Shown here: one piece after another, positions 24,507 through 36,500 of the stretch
How positions within the stretch are numbered: position 1 is the stretch's first letter
Layout: every line of letters starts with the position of its first letter
Assembly (NCBI RefSeq): GCF_015679185.1
Contig: NZ_CP064939.1
Location: forward strand, 1,240,001 to 1,304,000
DNA length: 64,000 nt
From: Pedobacter endophyticus
GTDB taxonomy: Bacteria > Bacteroidota > Bacteroidia > Sphingobacteriales > Sphingobacteriaceae
Direction: 5' to 3'
Translations under genes and position numbers: made by a program
The notes under the pieces: model-generated
Seen by the model: only the letters and a program-made list of their open reading frames with translations
Database searches by the model: none
What the model was told of the DNA's origin: nothing

Positions 24507-27500
24507 ATGAAAAATATTTTAGGTCTCGACCTCGGCACCAATTCCATTGGCTGGGCGCTTATTCAGCAAGATTTCGAAAAAAAACAAGGTACAATCCTTG
24601 GAATGGGTAGTCGGATTATTCCCATGTCGCAAGATATTTTAGGCGATTTCGGAAAAGGAAATTCCGTATCTCAAACAGCTGAACGAACCAGCTATAGAGG
24701 TGTGAGGCGCTTGCGGGAACGATTTTTGTTGAGGCGAGAACGATTGCACCGCGTACTCAATATACTTAGCTTTCTACCGCAACACTATGCTGCGCAAATC
24801 GACTTCGAGAAGCGCTTAGGAAAATTTATAGATGAAAAAGAACCCAAGCTTGCCTATAGAACAGAATGGAATGAAGCGAAAGAAAAGGCGGAACATCATT
24901 TTATTTTTAAAAACGCTTTTGAAGAAATGTTAGCTGATTTTCAGCAACACCAGCCTCATGTTTTAATTAACAAGGACGGAGACGCAGCTTTAGTGCCCTA
25001 CGACTGGACTATTTATTATTTACGAAAGAAAGCGCTTACTAAAAAAATAAACAAGGAAGAACTGGCTTGGATTCTACTCAACTTTAATCAGAAACGCGGT
25101 TATTACCAGTTACGTGGCGAGGAAGAGGAAGAAAATCCCAACAAATTAATTGAGTTCCATTCGTTAAACGTTGTTGATGTTATTGCTGACGAACCGCAAA
25201 GAGGTAAAGCAGATATTTGGTACTCATTGGTTTTGGAGAATGGTTGGGTATATCGTCGGTCAAGCAAAACCCCATTGTTCGATTGGAAAGATAAAATTCA
25301 CGATTTTATAGTTACAACAGATCTCAACGACGATGGCTCTGTAAAAACCGACAAAGAGGGAAATGAGAAACGAAGTTTTCGGGCTCCGGGAGAGAGTGAT
25401 TGGACATTACTTAAAAAAAAGACGGAGCGGGAAATCGAGAAATCCGAAAAAACAGTAGGTACTTTCATATACGATACCTTACTTCAAGATCACAAACAAA
25501 AAATTAAGGGCAAATTGGTACGTACCATTGAACGCAAATTCTACAAAGATGAATTGGGTCAAATCATTCAGAAACAAAAGGAATTTCATACCGAATTGGA
25601 AAACGACGATTTGTACAACGATTGCGTACGTGAGCTTTACCGAAACAACGAAGCTCATCTGCTCCAGCTGAGTCAGAAAAACTTCACCCACCTTTTCATC
25701 AACGACATTATTTTCTATCAGCGGCCGCTTCGTAGTCAAAAGTCCTCTATTGGAAATTGTGGGTTAGAATACCGAACTTACAGGGATAACGAGGGCGTTG
25801 AACATAGGCAATATTTAAAGACCATCCCCAAGTCTAATCCCTATTATCAGGAATTTCGGGTTTGGCAATGGCTGTATAATCTTAAAATTTATCGCAAAGA
25901 TGACGATACGGATGTAACAGATAAATTGATTGGCACTACGAAGGACTTGGAGCAGCTTTTTGATTTTTTGATGGACCGAAGAGAGATAGATCAAAAAATT
26001 TTGATGAAGTATTTATTTTCCTCTTCTGATTTGAAAGGAAAAGCACTGACTACAGAGATAAATCAATACCGCTGGAACTATGTATATGATGCTGAAAAAG
26101 ATGTGTCAAAATCATATCCATGCAATGAAACTCGTGGTTTAATAAGCAGTCGGTTTGAAAAGGTAGACGGTGCTTCAGACAGCTTTTTAACCAAAGAAAT
26201 TGAGCAACAGCTTTGGCACCTGATTTATTCCGTTACCGACAAAACAGAATACGAAAAAGCGCTACGATCATTCGCTTCAAAGCACGCTTTGGACAAGGAT
26301 TCATTTGTGGAGGCCTTCAAAAAGTTTCCGCCATTCAAAAGCGAATATGGTTCTTTTTCGGAAAAAGCACTCAAAAAACTGCTTCCTTTAATGAGGCTGG
26401 GAAAGCATTGGGACGAAAAGCTCATCATTGCAAATAGCACAGCCTATTGGAATAATATTAGCAAGATACTGGAACGATTAGACAAAAAATCGAAATCTAT
26501 TACCGAAAAAGATAAGGAAGATTGGAATAAAACCATCAATACAAATCTAGAAGCTGAATTAAGCGCTTTTTTAGATGGTGAAGTACAGGCATTTCAAGGG
26601 TTGCGCCTTCATATCGCCCAATACCTTGTTTATGGCCGCCACGCTGAAGCGGCTGACACCAAAAGGTGGAACACTGTAAACGACTTGGAGAAATTTTTGG
26701 AAGAGTTTAAACAACACTCGCTTCGCAATCCTATTGTAGAGCAGGTCGTTACCGAAACGCTTCGGGTTGTAAAAGACATTTGGAAAAAATATGGCAATGG
26801 GATTAGAAATTTCTTCACTGAGATTCATGTTGAATTAGGACGAGAAATGAAAAATACGGCTGATAAGCGCAAGCAGTTGACGAATAGAATTTCTGAAAAT
26901 GAGAATACCAATTTACGCATTAAGGCCATGCTTATAGAAATGACGAATGATGACTCCGTATTCAACGTTCGCCCCTACTCCCCTATGCAGCAGGATATTT
27001 TAAAAGTATATGAAGAAGGCGTACTTAACTCAGCGATTGAAATTGATGATGAAATACTGAAAATCAGCAAAATGGCACAACCTTCTTCCTCGGATTTGAA
27101 AAGATATAAGCTTTGGCTGGAGCAAAAGTACCGTTCTCCTTACACCGGTGAAATTATTCCGCTAAATAAATTGTTTACGCCAGAGTACGAAATAGAACAT
27201 ATTATTCCTCAAAGCCGTTATTTTGACGACAGCCTAAGCAATAAAGTGATTTGCGAAGCGGCGGTGAATAAGTTAAAGGACAATCAGATGGGCTTGGCTT
27301 TTATCAAAAAATTTCCAGGCGAAATAGTACCGTTAGGAATGGGTAAATCGGTAAAGATTTTTAACGAAAACGCTTATGTAGATTTTGTAAAACACCATTA
27401 TGCTAAAAATAGGGGAAAACGCAATAAGCTTCTACTCGAAGAAATTCCGGAGGCAATGATAGAGCGGCAATTAAATGATACACGTTACATCAGTAAGTAT

Positions 27501-29033
27501 ATTTCAGGTCTGTTATCTAGCCTCGTTCGTGCCGAAGAAAACGACGAAGGTCCAAATTCGAAGTACGTTATTCCCGGTAATGGTAAAATAACTGGTGAGT
27601 TAAAACAAGATTGGGGCCTAAATGACATATGGAACGACTTGATTTTACCTCGTTTTGAGCGTTTCAATCAATTAACAGGAGAAACTCATTTTACAGCTTG
27701 GAACGAAAACCATCATAAGTACTTGCCTACGGTTCCGTTAGCGTTGTATAAAGGTTTTTCTAAAAAGAGAATCGACCACCGTCACCACGCCTTAGATGCG
27801 CTGGTAATTGCCTGTGCTACAAGGGAACATGTGAACCTCCTTAATAATAAACACGCCAAATCGAAAAACGAGCGTCACGATTTGAAACGAAATTTAATGC
27901 AGTTTGAAAGAACGGTGTATAAACATCCGCAAACTGGAGAAAGAATTGAAAGAGATGTAGCTAAAGCGTTTGAAGTGCCTTGGAATAGCTTTAAAGAGGA
28001 TGCCCGAAATGCTTTGAAAAAAATCGTCATCAGTTTTAAACAAAATCTCCGTGTAATTAATAAGGCTACCAATTATTACGAAAGTTTTAAGGATGAGGCT
28101 GGGAACTTGCGTGTTGACAAAGACGGCAAGGCTCAAAAAAGCTTTATAGAGCAGCAAAGTACCAACTGGGCAATTCGTAAAGCAATGCATAAAGAAACCG
28201 TATATGGAAAGGTTGATTTGCCACGAATCAAAGTTCCCAAAGGAAAAATTTTGACAGCTACACGAAAGTCGTTAGATAGTTCGTTTAACCTTAAATCTAT
28301 TGAAAATATCACGGATACAGGGATTCAAAAGATATTGAGGAACTATCTGGTCAGCAAGGATGGTGATTCTGAATTAGCGTTTTCTCCCGAGGGTGTAGAA
28401 GATTTGAATAAAAATATTCAACAATATAATGATGGTAAGGCACACCAGCCTATTTACAAAGTAAGGGTATTTGAGGTAGGAAGCAAGTTTCCTTTGGGAG
28501 AAAAAGGAAACAAGAGAGCAAAGTATGTTGAGGCCGCCAAAGGCACTAATTTATTTTTTGCCGTTTATTGGGATGAAGACAAACAAAAGCGAAATTATGA
28601 CACCATTCCACTCAACGAGGTCATTGAGCATCAAAAATGGCGAGCAACGTTGTCCAATGAAGAACGAAAAGACACGCCAATGATTCCGATAGATACTGAA
28701 AATGGGAAATTTCTGTTTAGTCTATCTCCTAACGATCTAGTCTACGTTCCCACCGAAGAGGAAAAGGATAGTATCGAACAGCTTGATTTTTCGAGTTTGA
28801 ATACTGAGCAGATCACACGCATTTATAAAATGGTCAGTAGTACAGGAAGCGAGTGCCATTTTATCCAGTCAACAATCGCCTCTTTAATTAAAAGCTATGA
28901 TGCAAAAAGCAAAGTTGGTGAAATGGGAAGCTTGAACAAATTGGAGATAACCATTGATACGAATCCGATTCGGATTAAAGAAACCTGTATCAAACTAAAA
29001 GTAGATCGTTTGGGCAATATCTCAAAGGCTTAA
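24507..29033 (+). CDS. cas9: Cas9 endonuclease, large type II-C form (about 1508 aa)
   Basis: Cas9 uses a crRNA-tracrRNA duplex to cut matching DNA. RuvC-I is at the N-terminus (ILGLDLGTNSIGWALI, D8), followed by an Arg-rich bridge helix (RTSYRGVRRLRERFLLRRERLH, about 57-78). RuvC-II has the IHVELGREMKN motif with E776. The HNH domain has EIEHIIPQSRYFDDS (E897, H898) with the downstream Asn residues. RuvC-III has HRHHALDALV (H1094, D1097). All catalytic residues appear intact. The ATG at 24507 is preferred to an in-frame TTG 36 bases upstream because it places RuvC-I right at the N-terminus. The size is at the upper end for II-C Cas9. cas1 starts 3 bp after the stop. Confidence 0.97.
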   Translation: MKNILGLDLGTNSIGWALIQQDFEKKQGTILGMGSRIIPMSQDILGDFGKGNSVSQTAERTSYRGVRRLRERFLLRRERLHRVLNILSFLPQHYAAQIDFEKRLGKFIDEKEPKLAYRTEWNEAKEKAEHHFIFKNAFEEMLADFQQHQPHVLINKDGDAALVPYDWTIYYLRKKALTKKINKEELAWILLNFNQKRGYYQLRGEEEEENPNKLIEFHSLNVVDVIADEPQRGKADIWYSLVLENGWVYRRSSKTPLFDWKDKIHDFIVTTDLNDDGSVKTDKEGNEKRSFRAPGESDWTLLKKKTEREIEKSEKTVGTFIYDTLLQDHKQKIKGKLVRTIERKFYKDELGQIIQKQKEFHTELENDDLYNDCVRELYRNNEAHLLQLSQKNFTHLFINDIIFYQRPLRSQKSSIGNCGLEYRTYRDNEGVEHRQYLKTIPKSNPYYQEFRVWQWLYNLKIYRKDDDTDVTDKLIGTTKDLEQLFDFLMDRREIDQKILMKYLFSSSDLKGKALTTEINQYRWNYVYDAEKDVSKSYPCNETRGLISSRFEKVDGASDSFLTKEIEQQLWHLIYSVTDKTEYEKALRSFASKHALDKDSFVEAFKKFPPFKSEYGSFSEKALKKLLPLMRLGKHWDEKLIIANSTAYWNNISKILERLDKKSKSITEKDKEDWNKTINTNLEAELSAFLDGEVQAFQGLRLHIAQYLVYGRHAEAADTKRWNTVNDLEKFLEEFKQHSLRNPIVEQVVTETLRVVKDIWKKYGNGIRNFFTEIHVELGREMKNTADKRKQLTNRISENENTNLRIKAMLIEMTNDDSVFNVRPYSPMQQDILKVYEEGVLNSAIEIDDEILKISKMAQPSSSDLKRYKLWLEQKYRSPYTGEIIPLNKLFTPEYEIEHIIPQSRYFDDSLSNKVICEAAVNKLKDNQMGLAFIKKFPGEIVPLGMGKSVKIFNENAYVDFVKHHYAKNRGKRNKLLLEEIPEAMIERQLNDTRYISKYISGLLSSLVRAEENDEGPNSKYVIPGNGKITGELKQDWGLNDIWNDLILPRFERFNQLTGETHFTAWNENHHKYLPTVPLALYKGFSKKRIDHRHHALDALVIACATREHVNLLNNKHAKSKNERHDLKRNLMQFERTVYKHPQTGERIERDVAKAFEVPWNSFKEDARNALKKIVISFKQNLRVINKATNYYESFKDEAGNLRVDKDGKAQKSFIEQQSTNWAIRKAMHKETVYGKVDLPRIKVPKGKILTATRKSLDSSFNLKSIENITDTGIQKILRNYLVSKDGDSELAFSPEGVEDLNKNIQQYNDGKAHQPIYKVRVFEVGSKFPLGEKGNKRAKYVEAAKGTNLFFAVYWDEDKQKRNYDTIPLNEVIEHQKWRATLSNEERKDTPMIPIDTENGKFLFSLSPNDLVYVPTEEEKDSIEQLDFSSLNTEQITRIYKMVSSTGSECHFIQSTIASLIKSYDAKSKVGEMGSLNKLEITIDTNPIRIKETCIKLKVDRLGNISKA

Positions 29034-29036
29034 CTA

Positions 29037-30065
29037 ATGATTAAAAGAACGCTTCATTTCAGTAACCCTGCCTATTTAAGTTTGCATCAAAACCAGCTTG
29101 CTATCGATTTACCTCATTTAAAATCATTAGGAGAAAAGGAATCCAAAAAATCAATTCCGATTGAAGATATTGGGATAATCATATTGGATAATCAACAGAT
29201 AACGATTACACACGGTTGCATTGCTGCATTGTTAGATAATAACGCTGCAATTATAACTTGCAACCAGAGCCGTCATCCCACTGGAATGATGCTCCCGATT
29301 GATGGGCATAATACCCAAAGTGAAAGGTTTCGTTATCAAATTGATGCTTCGCAACCACTTAAAAAACAATTATGGCAGCAAACCGTTCAAGCGAAAATAT
29401 TAAATCAGGCTGCTGTTCTTTTTAATCGAAATATTGCTTGCGAAAATATGGTGTATTGGGCAAAGTCTGTTCGTTCTGGAGACCCAGATAATTATGAAGG
29501 AAGAGCCGCAGCGTATTATTGGAAAAATGTTTTCCCGAAAAAGCTCGATTTCTTCCGCGGTCGTGAGGGAGATCCTCCAAATAATTTACTCAACTACGGT
29601 TATGCCATTTTAAGAGCTATTGTCGCCCGTGGTTTAGTTTGCTCGGGCTTACTCCCTACCCTTGGCATCCACCATCGAAATAAATATAATGCCTATTGCC
29701 TCGCGGATGATATTATGGAGCCTTATCGCCCCTATGTTGATGAAATTGTACTGGGAATTATAGATAGAGGAGAAAACTTTCTAGAACTTGGAACATCGAT
29801 TAAAACGCAACTTTTAGGTATTGCAACGGTGGATGTACAGTTTGAAAAGAGTACAAGCCCGCTCATGGTTGGCTTGCAAAGCACCACTTCTTCTCTTGCA
29901 AAATGTTATGAGGGAACAATTCGCCGAATTACCTATCCTATAATGACGAATTTTGATAACAAGCGAGGTTCCACTTATAAAGACAAAGAAGTTTTAAAGT
30001 CGATCCTCATAAATGAAATTACGGAATCTGGATTTACAAAACCTGAGGATGAATTACCCTTTTAG
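29037..30065 (+). CDS. cas1: CRISPR-associated endonuclease Cas1 (type II)
   Basis: Cas1 is the integrase of the spacer-acquisition complex. The metal-binding residues are visible: Glu in NYEGRAA (E154), His in LGIHHRNKYN (H212) and the acidic motif LADDIMEPYRP (224-230). Length 342 aa fits type II Cas1 proteins, somewhat longer than II-A relatives. It lies 3 bp after cas9 and is followed within a few bases by cas2, so the three form one operon. Confidence 0.97.
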   Translation: MIKRTLHFSNPAYLSLHQNQLAIDLPHLKSLGEKESKKSIPIEDIGIIILDNQQITITHGCIAALLDNNAAIITCNQSRHPTGMMLPIDGHNTQSERFRYQIDASQPLKKQLWQQTVQAKILNQAAVLFNRNIACENMVYWAKSVRSGDPDNYEGRAAAYYWKNVFPKKLDFFRGREGDPPNNLLNYGYAILRAIVARGLVCSGLLPTLGIHHRNKYNAYCLADDIMEPYRPYVDEIVLGIIDRGENFLELGTSIKTQLLGIATVDVQFEKSTSPLMVGLQSTTSSLAKCYEGTIRRITYPIMTNFDNKRGSTYKDKEVLKSILINEITESGFTKPEDELPF

Positions 30066-30398
<333 letters not shown>

Positions 30399-30431
30399 AT
30401 AAAGGCTTATTACAATTCAATAAATAATTAG

Positions 30432-30468
30432 AAAAAAAATCCTGATGTTGATTCATCAGGATTTTTTT
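30432..30468. terminator. Bidirectional terminator between cas2 and the array
   Basis: A stem with AAATCCTGATG / CATCAGGATTT and a TTGATT loop is flanked by eight A on the left and seven T on the right. It can stop the cas operon on the plus strand and the crRNA precursor on the minus strand. Confidence 0.9.
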
Positions 30469-30521
30469 AATTCTAAATCTTTGATTAATGAACTGATATT
30501 TAACTAATTGACTTATGGTAT
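30469..30521. promoter_or_regulatory. CRISPR leader with an inverted partial repeat
   Basis: The 53 bp between terminator and first repeat are AT-rich and contain TCTTTGATT (30478-30486) and ACTGATATTTAAC (30492-30504). These are reverse complements of two blocks of repeat 1 (30541-30549 and 30527-30539). An RNA from here could fold into a 22-bp hairpin with repeat 1. This side is taken as the leader because the repeats are uniform here and degenerate at the far end. Confidence 0.65.
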
Positions 30522-33500
30522 GTTGTGTTAAATATCAGTAAATCAAAGAATGAAAGCAAATCACAACTCTCCACCGCCGCTGCGTATTCTTTGCCGGGTT
30601 GTGTTAAATATCAGTAAATCAAAGAATGAAAGCAAATCACAACAGCTTTCAATCTCTGAATCTTTTTCAGATAGTTGTGTTAAATATCAGTAAATCAAAG
30701 AATGAAAGCAAATCACAACCATACTCACCCCCGCCGGCATCGCCTCCTTGTTGTGTTAAATATCAGTAAATCAAAGAATGAAAGCAAATCACAACGTAGC
30801 AAGTTACGCCCAAAAATCTTACAAGGTTGTGTTAAATATCAGTAAATCAAAGAATGAAAGCAAATCACAACTCAACATGGTGGCGCTCAAAAAAGACTGT
30901 AGTTGTGTTAAATATCAGTAAATCAAAGAATGAAAGCAAATCACAACTTAGCTATTGCCATAGTTTTTAAATGTTTTGTTGTGTTAAATATCAGTAAATC
31001 AAAGAATGAAAGCAAATCACAACAATCTTTATGAACAGAATCCAATCCATTCTGTTGTGTTAAATATCAGTAAATCAAAGAATGAAAGCAAATCACAACC
31101 TTCTACAACTCAAATTGGCACTGTTACAAGTTGTGTTAAATATCAGTAAATCAAAGAATGAAAGCAAATCACAACTGCGAGCGCTCCAGCTGGCAGAGCA
31201 GCGTTGTTGTGTTAAATATCAGTAAATCAAAGAATGAAAGCAAATCACAACTGGGTATCGCCCACCTTTACACCGATTTCAGTTGTGTTAAATATCAGTA
31301 AATCAAAGAATGAAAGCAAATCACAACGGCGTGTCGCCTTTCTTAAACCTGACATATGTTGTGTTAAATATCAGTAAATCAAAGAATGAAAGCAAATCAC
31401 AACGGGGCGTGTTTTTCGCTTCTAATGCTTTATGTTGTGTTAAATATCAGTAAATCAAAGAATGAAAGCAAATCACAACATTGTTCAACCCAAAAGGCAC
31501 GGTTTAAAAGTTGTGTTAAATATCAGTAAATCAAAGAATGAAAGCAAATCACAACTTAAGGGGCGGAAAGGTCCCGCCCCTGGTTAGTTGTGTTAAATAT
31601 CAGTAAATCAAAGAATGAAAGCAAATCACAACCCGGGGATAACGCAAAAATTAACGACAACGTTGTGTTAAATATCAGTAAATCAAAGAATGAAAGCAAA
31701 TCACAACCCAGGCCCAGGGGCGTTAAACCCAGCGGCGGTTGTGTTAAATATCAGTAAATCAAAGAATGAAAGCAAATCACAACCAGGATTTAAAAATCGA
31801 AAAAGGTAATAAGTTGTGTTAAATATCAGTAAATCAAAGAATGAAAGCAAATCACAACGGTTAACATTAGCCTTTGTTACAACGTTTAGTTGTGTTAAAT
31901 ATCAGTAAATCAAAGAATGAAAGCAAATCACAACTGGTGTAATCCTGTGGTTTGATCTTCAACGTTGTGTTAAATATCAGTAAATCAAAGAATGAAAGCA
32001 AATCACAACACGTTCCTGAAACTTCTTTAGCCCAGGCAGTTGTGTTAAATATCAGTAAATCAAAGAATGAAAGCAAATCACAACGGTTGATAGTAAATTA
32101 ATTATGGTAACAAAGTTGTGTTAAATATCAGTAAATCAAAGAATGAAAGCAAATCACAACATTTAATAGCAGCGATTAGGCGTTGATATCGTTGTGTTAA
32201 ATATCAGTAAATCAAAGAATGAAAGCAAATCACAACTAGTTCCTACTGGAAAGATTGATGACGCGGGTTGTGTTAAATATCAGTAAATCAAAGAATGAAA
32301 GCAAATCACAACAGAAGCAAGGTGTATCTGTATGTACCTGATGTTGTGTTAAATATCAGTAAATCAAAGAATGAAAGCAAATCACAACTATTAGCCGAGG
32401 CTGAAACGGCTGAAAGAAAGTTGTGTTAAATATCAGTAAATCAAAGAATGAAAGCAAATCACAACACTAAGGGATAAATGTTGTTTAAAAGCTATGTTGT
32501 GTTAAATATCAGTAAATCAAAGAATGAAAGCAAATCACAACAATTTTTAGGCAATGAACGTCGTACTCTTTGTTGTGTTAAATATCAGTAAATCAAAGAA
32601 TGAAAGCAAATCACAACTTCTTTAAATTCCGGTAGGTTCAACTTCATGTTGTGTTAAATATCAGTAAATCAAAGAATGAAAGCAAATCACAACTACCAGT
32701 TAAGCGAACTTTATTTACGGATTGTTGTGTTAAATATCAGTAAATCAAAGAATGAAAGCAAATCACAACTTGGATAGGCTTTTGCGCCAGCCTTTTTTGT
32801 TGTGTTAAATATCAGTAAATCAAAGAATGAAAGCAAATCACAACGTAAAGCCTCATTAATATTTTGAGTGTCGAGTTGTGTTAAATATCAGTAAATCAAA
32901 GAATGAAAGCAAATCACAACGCGCCAGGCCATTTTAGCAGGCATGAGCGCGTTGTGTTAAATATCAGTAAATCAAAGAATGAAAGCAAATCACAACTGGC
33001 GGCTGGGACAACACATTCGCTTACCTGTTGTGTTAAATATCAGTAAATCAAAGAATGAAAGCAAATCACAACAGAAGCTGTTTAGTGCAACCCCCTAGCC
33101 CCGTTGTGTTAAATATCAGTAAATCAAAGAATGAAAGCAAATCACAACTAGATGTCGTTCAGCTTAATCTCGTTGGCGGTTGTGTTAAATATCAGTAAAT
33201 CAAAGAATGAAAGCAAATCACAACGGGGCCAAGGTTAAATCGGGGTATTCGGACGTTGTGTTAAATATCAGTAAATCAAAGAATGAAAGCAAATCACAAC
33301 TCATCAGGTTTAAAGCCTTATCAAATTCATGTTGTGTTAAATATCAGTAAATCAAAGAATGAAAGCAAATCACAACTAAGCTTGTTTTGATAAAATATTT
33401 TTTGTTGTTGTGTTAAATATCAGTAAATCAAAGAATGAAAGCAAATCACAACGAAACTCGGCGCTGGTATTGATTAAAAGTTGTTGTGTTAAATATCAGT

Positions 33501-36500
33501 AAATCAAAGAATGAAAGCAAATCACAACCGCTATCAGTTTCTTAAAGCTGCCAACGCTGTTGTGTTAAATATCAGTAAATCAAAGAATGAAAGCAAATCA
33601 CAACAAGCGGGTAAAAGTGGGCTGAGCGATGTTAGTTGTGTTAAATATCAGTAAATCAAAGAATGAAAGCAAATCACAACGAAAGCGAAGCGGGCGAACG
33701 ACTTTTAGTGTTGTGTTAAATATCAGTAAATCAAAGAATGAAAGCAAATCACAACGATAACCAACGAAACTAGCCCATATAGTTTGTTGTGTTAAATATC
33801 AGTAAATCAAAGAATGAAAGCAAATCACAACGATGCCCTGTTAAACGCTACAACTATATCGTTGTGTTAAATATCAGTAAATCAAAGAATGAAAGCAAAT
33901 CACAACTCAACACTCGCAACGGTTGTTGATCCTGCGTTGTGTTAAATATCAGTAAATCAAAGAATGAAAGCAAATCACAACAAAGGTGGTGCGAGGGTTT
34001 GATCGATTATGGTTGTGTTAAATATCAGTAAATCAAAGAATGAAAGCAAATCACAACTGAAGATTATTTATCTTATACTAATGCTTAGTTGTGTTAAATA
34101 TCAGTAAATCAAAGAATGAAAGCAAATCACAACTATTATTTGGTGGCGCCATTCGTGGTGGTAGTTGTGTTAAATATCAGTAAATCAAAGAATGAAAGCA
34201 AATCACAACGAACCGTAATAACTTATCATATCCTTTTCCGTTGTGTTAAATATCAGTAAATCAAAGAATGAAAGCAAATCACAACAGAAAATGCCAATTT
34301 TGAATTAGAAGAATTGTTGTGTTAAATATCAGTAAATCAAAGAATGAAAGCAAATCACAACAAAAGGGAAATTCACATTTCCAAGTACGGAGGTTGTGTT
34401 AAATATCAGTAAATCAAAGAATGAAAGCAAATCACAACCTGTTGATAAAAATTGTTTTATCCCTATATGTTGTGTTAAATATCAGTAAATCAAAGAATGA
34501 AAGCAAATCACAACTAAAGTCTCCAACTAAAAATGTTCCAACAGGTTGTGTTAAATATCAGTAAATCAAAGAATGAAAGCAAATCACAACTAGCCGATGC
34601 TTGATGTTTGACTACCTGCTGTTGTGTTAAATATCAGTAAATCAAAGAATGAAAGCAAATCACAACAATAAACGGTTTTTTCGTCTATCTCAATATGTTG
34701 TGTTAAATATCAGTAAATCAAAGAATGAAAGCAAATCACAACCACATTCTGGGCATTCCATACTCGCATCATGTTGTGTTAAATATCAGTAAATCAAAGA
34801 ATGAAAGCAAATCACAACCCTCCATGATAACATGCTTTAATTTGGTCAGTTGTGTTAAATATCAGTAAATCAAAGAATGAAAGCAAATCACAACTGTCCA
34901 TTACCAAAGTAATAGTGTCATAGGGTTGTGTTAAATATCAGTAAATCAAAGAATGAAAGCAAATCACAACGCCGCGCTGGGTATTTTTGGGGTTCAATCT
35001 GTTGTGTTAAATATCAGTAAATCAAAGAATGAAAGCAAATCACAACGGCTGGTCCCAGGTACCAAAGCATCAATATGTTGTGTTAAATATCAGTAAATCA
35101 AAGAATGAAAGCAAATCACAACATTCGACGTTTGTTAACAACTGGTCGTTTTGTTGTGTTAAATATCAGTAAATCAAAGAATGAAAGCAAATCACAACAA
35201 TCCAACGACCTGTTGTTACATTAGCTACGTTGTGTTAAATATCAGTAAATCAAAGAATGAAAGCAAATCACAACAGTTAATTCCGGTAAGATTAACATTA
35301 CTATGTTGTGTTAAATATCAGTAAATCAAAGAATGAAAGCAAATCACAACGTCCTGAGTAGCTTTATTCGCCTTCTGTTGGTTGTGTTAAATATCAGTAA
35401 ATCAAAGAATGAAAGCAAATCACAACTAATTTCAGAAGATGGTGTTGAAATTTTTGGTTGTGTTAAATATCAGTAAATCAAAGAATGAAAGCAAATCACA
35501 ACGTTGTTTATTGACAAATTCAACTAGCCTTCGTTGTGTTAAATATCAGTAAATCAAAGAATGAAAGCAAATCACAACTATAACAAAAACAAAAATAAAA
35601 AGACATGGTTGTGTTAAATATCAGTAAATCAAAGAATGAAAGCAAATCACAACGGTAATCGATTAATTTGAATGGCAAGTTAGGTTGTGTTAAATATCAG
35701 TAAATCAAAGAATGAAAGCAAATCACAACCCAGGAGCGCAAAGCGTATTTAAGCTCATCGTTGTGTTAAATATCAGTAAATCAAAGAATGAAAGCAAATC
35801 ACAACTCCCAAACTGGAAATGTTACCATCCCGGTCTGTTGTGTTAAATATCAGTAAATCAAAGAATGAAAGCAAATCACAACACTTCGGCATCTATTGGT
35901 AGCGGTTTATATGTTGTGTTAAATATCAGTAAATCAAAGAATGAAAGCAAATCACAACAACCTCGTAGCTGAATATATCGAGAAGAAGGTTGTGTTAAAT
36001 ATCAGTAAATCAAAGAATGAAAGCAAATCACAACAAGTAAAGGTTTTAGAAACCAAGCGTAAATGTTGTGTTAAATATCAGTAAATCAAAGAATGAAAGC
36101 AAATCACAACGTATCGAGGTAGATGAAAACGGTTTACATGGTTGTATTAAATATCAGTAAATCAAAGAATGAAAGCAAATCACAACCCAGTGGAGACAGC
36201 TCCTCATTCCTGAGTGGTTGTGTTAAATATCAGTAAATCAAAGAATGAAAGCAAATCACAACACTCAGCTTCGTTTTGCTTATTGAATTTGGTTGTGTTA
36301 AATATCAGTAAATCAAAGAATGAAAGCAAATCACAACTAGTGTTTGCTATTAAAGGATAAGCGTAATGTTGTGTTAAATATCAGTAAATCAAAGAATGAA
36401 AGCAAATCACAACCACGATTACCGGACATGCTAAAACTACTGCGTTGTGTTAAATATCAGTAAATCAAAGAATGAAAGCAAATCACAACCTCTTTTCTCT

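Noticed and set aside
31867..32076. ORFs within the CRISPR array (also 37004-37222)
   Set aside because: They translate repeat and spacer sequence and have no independent support.
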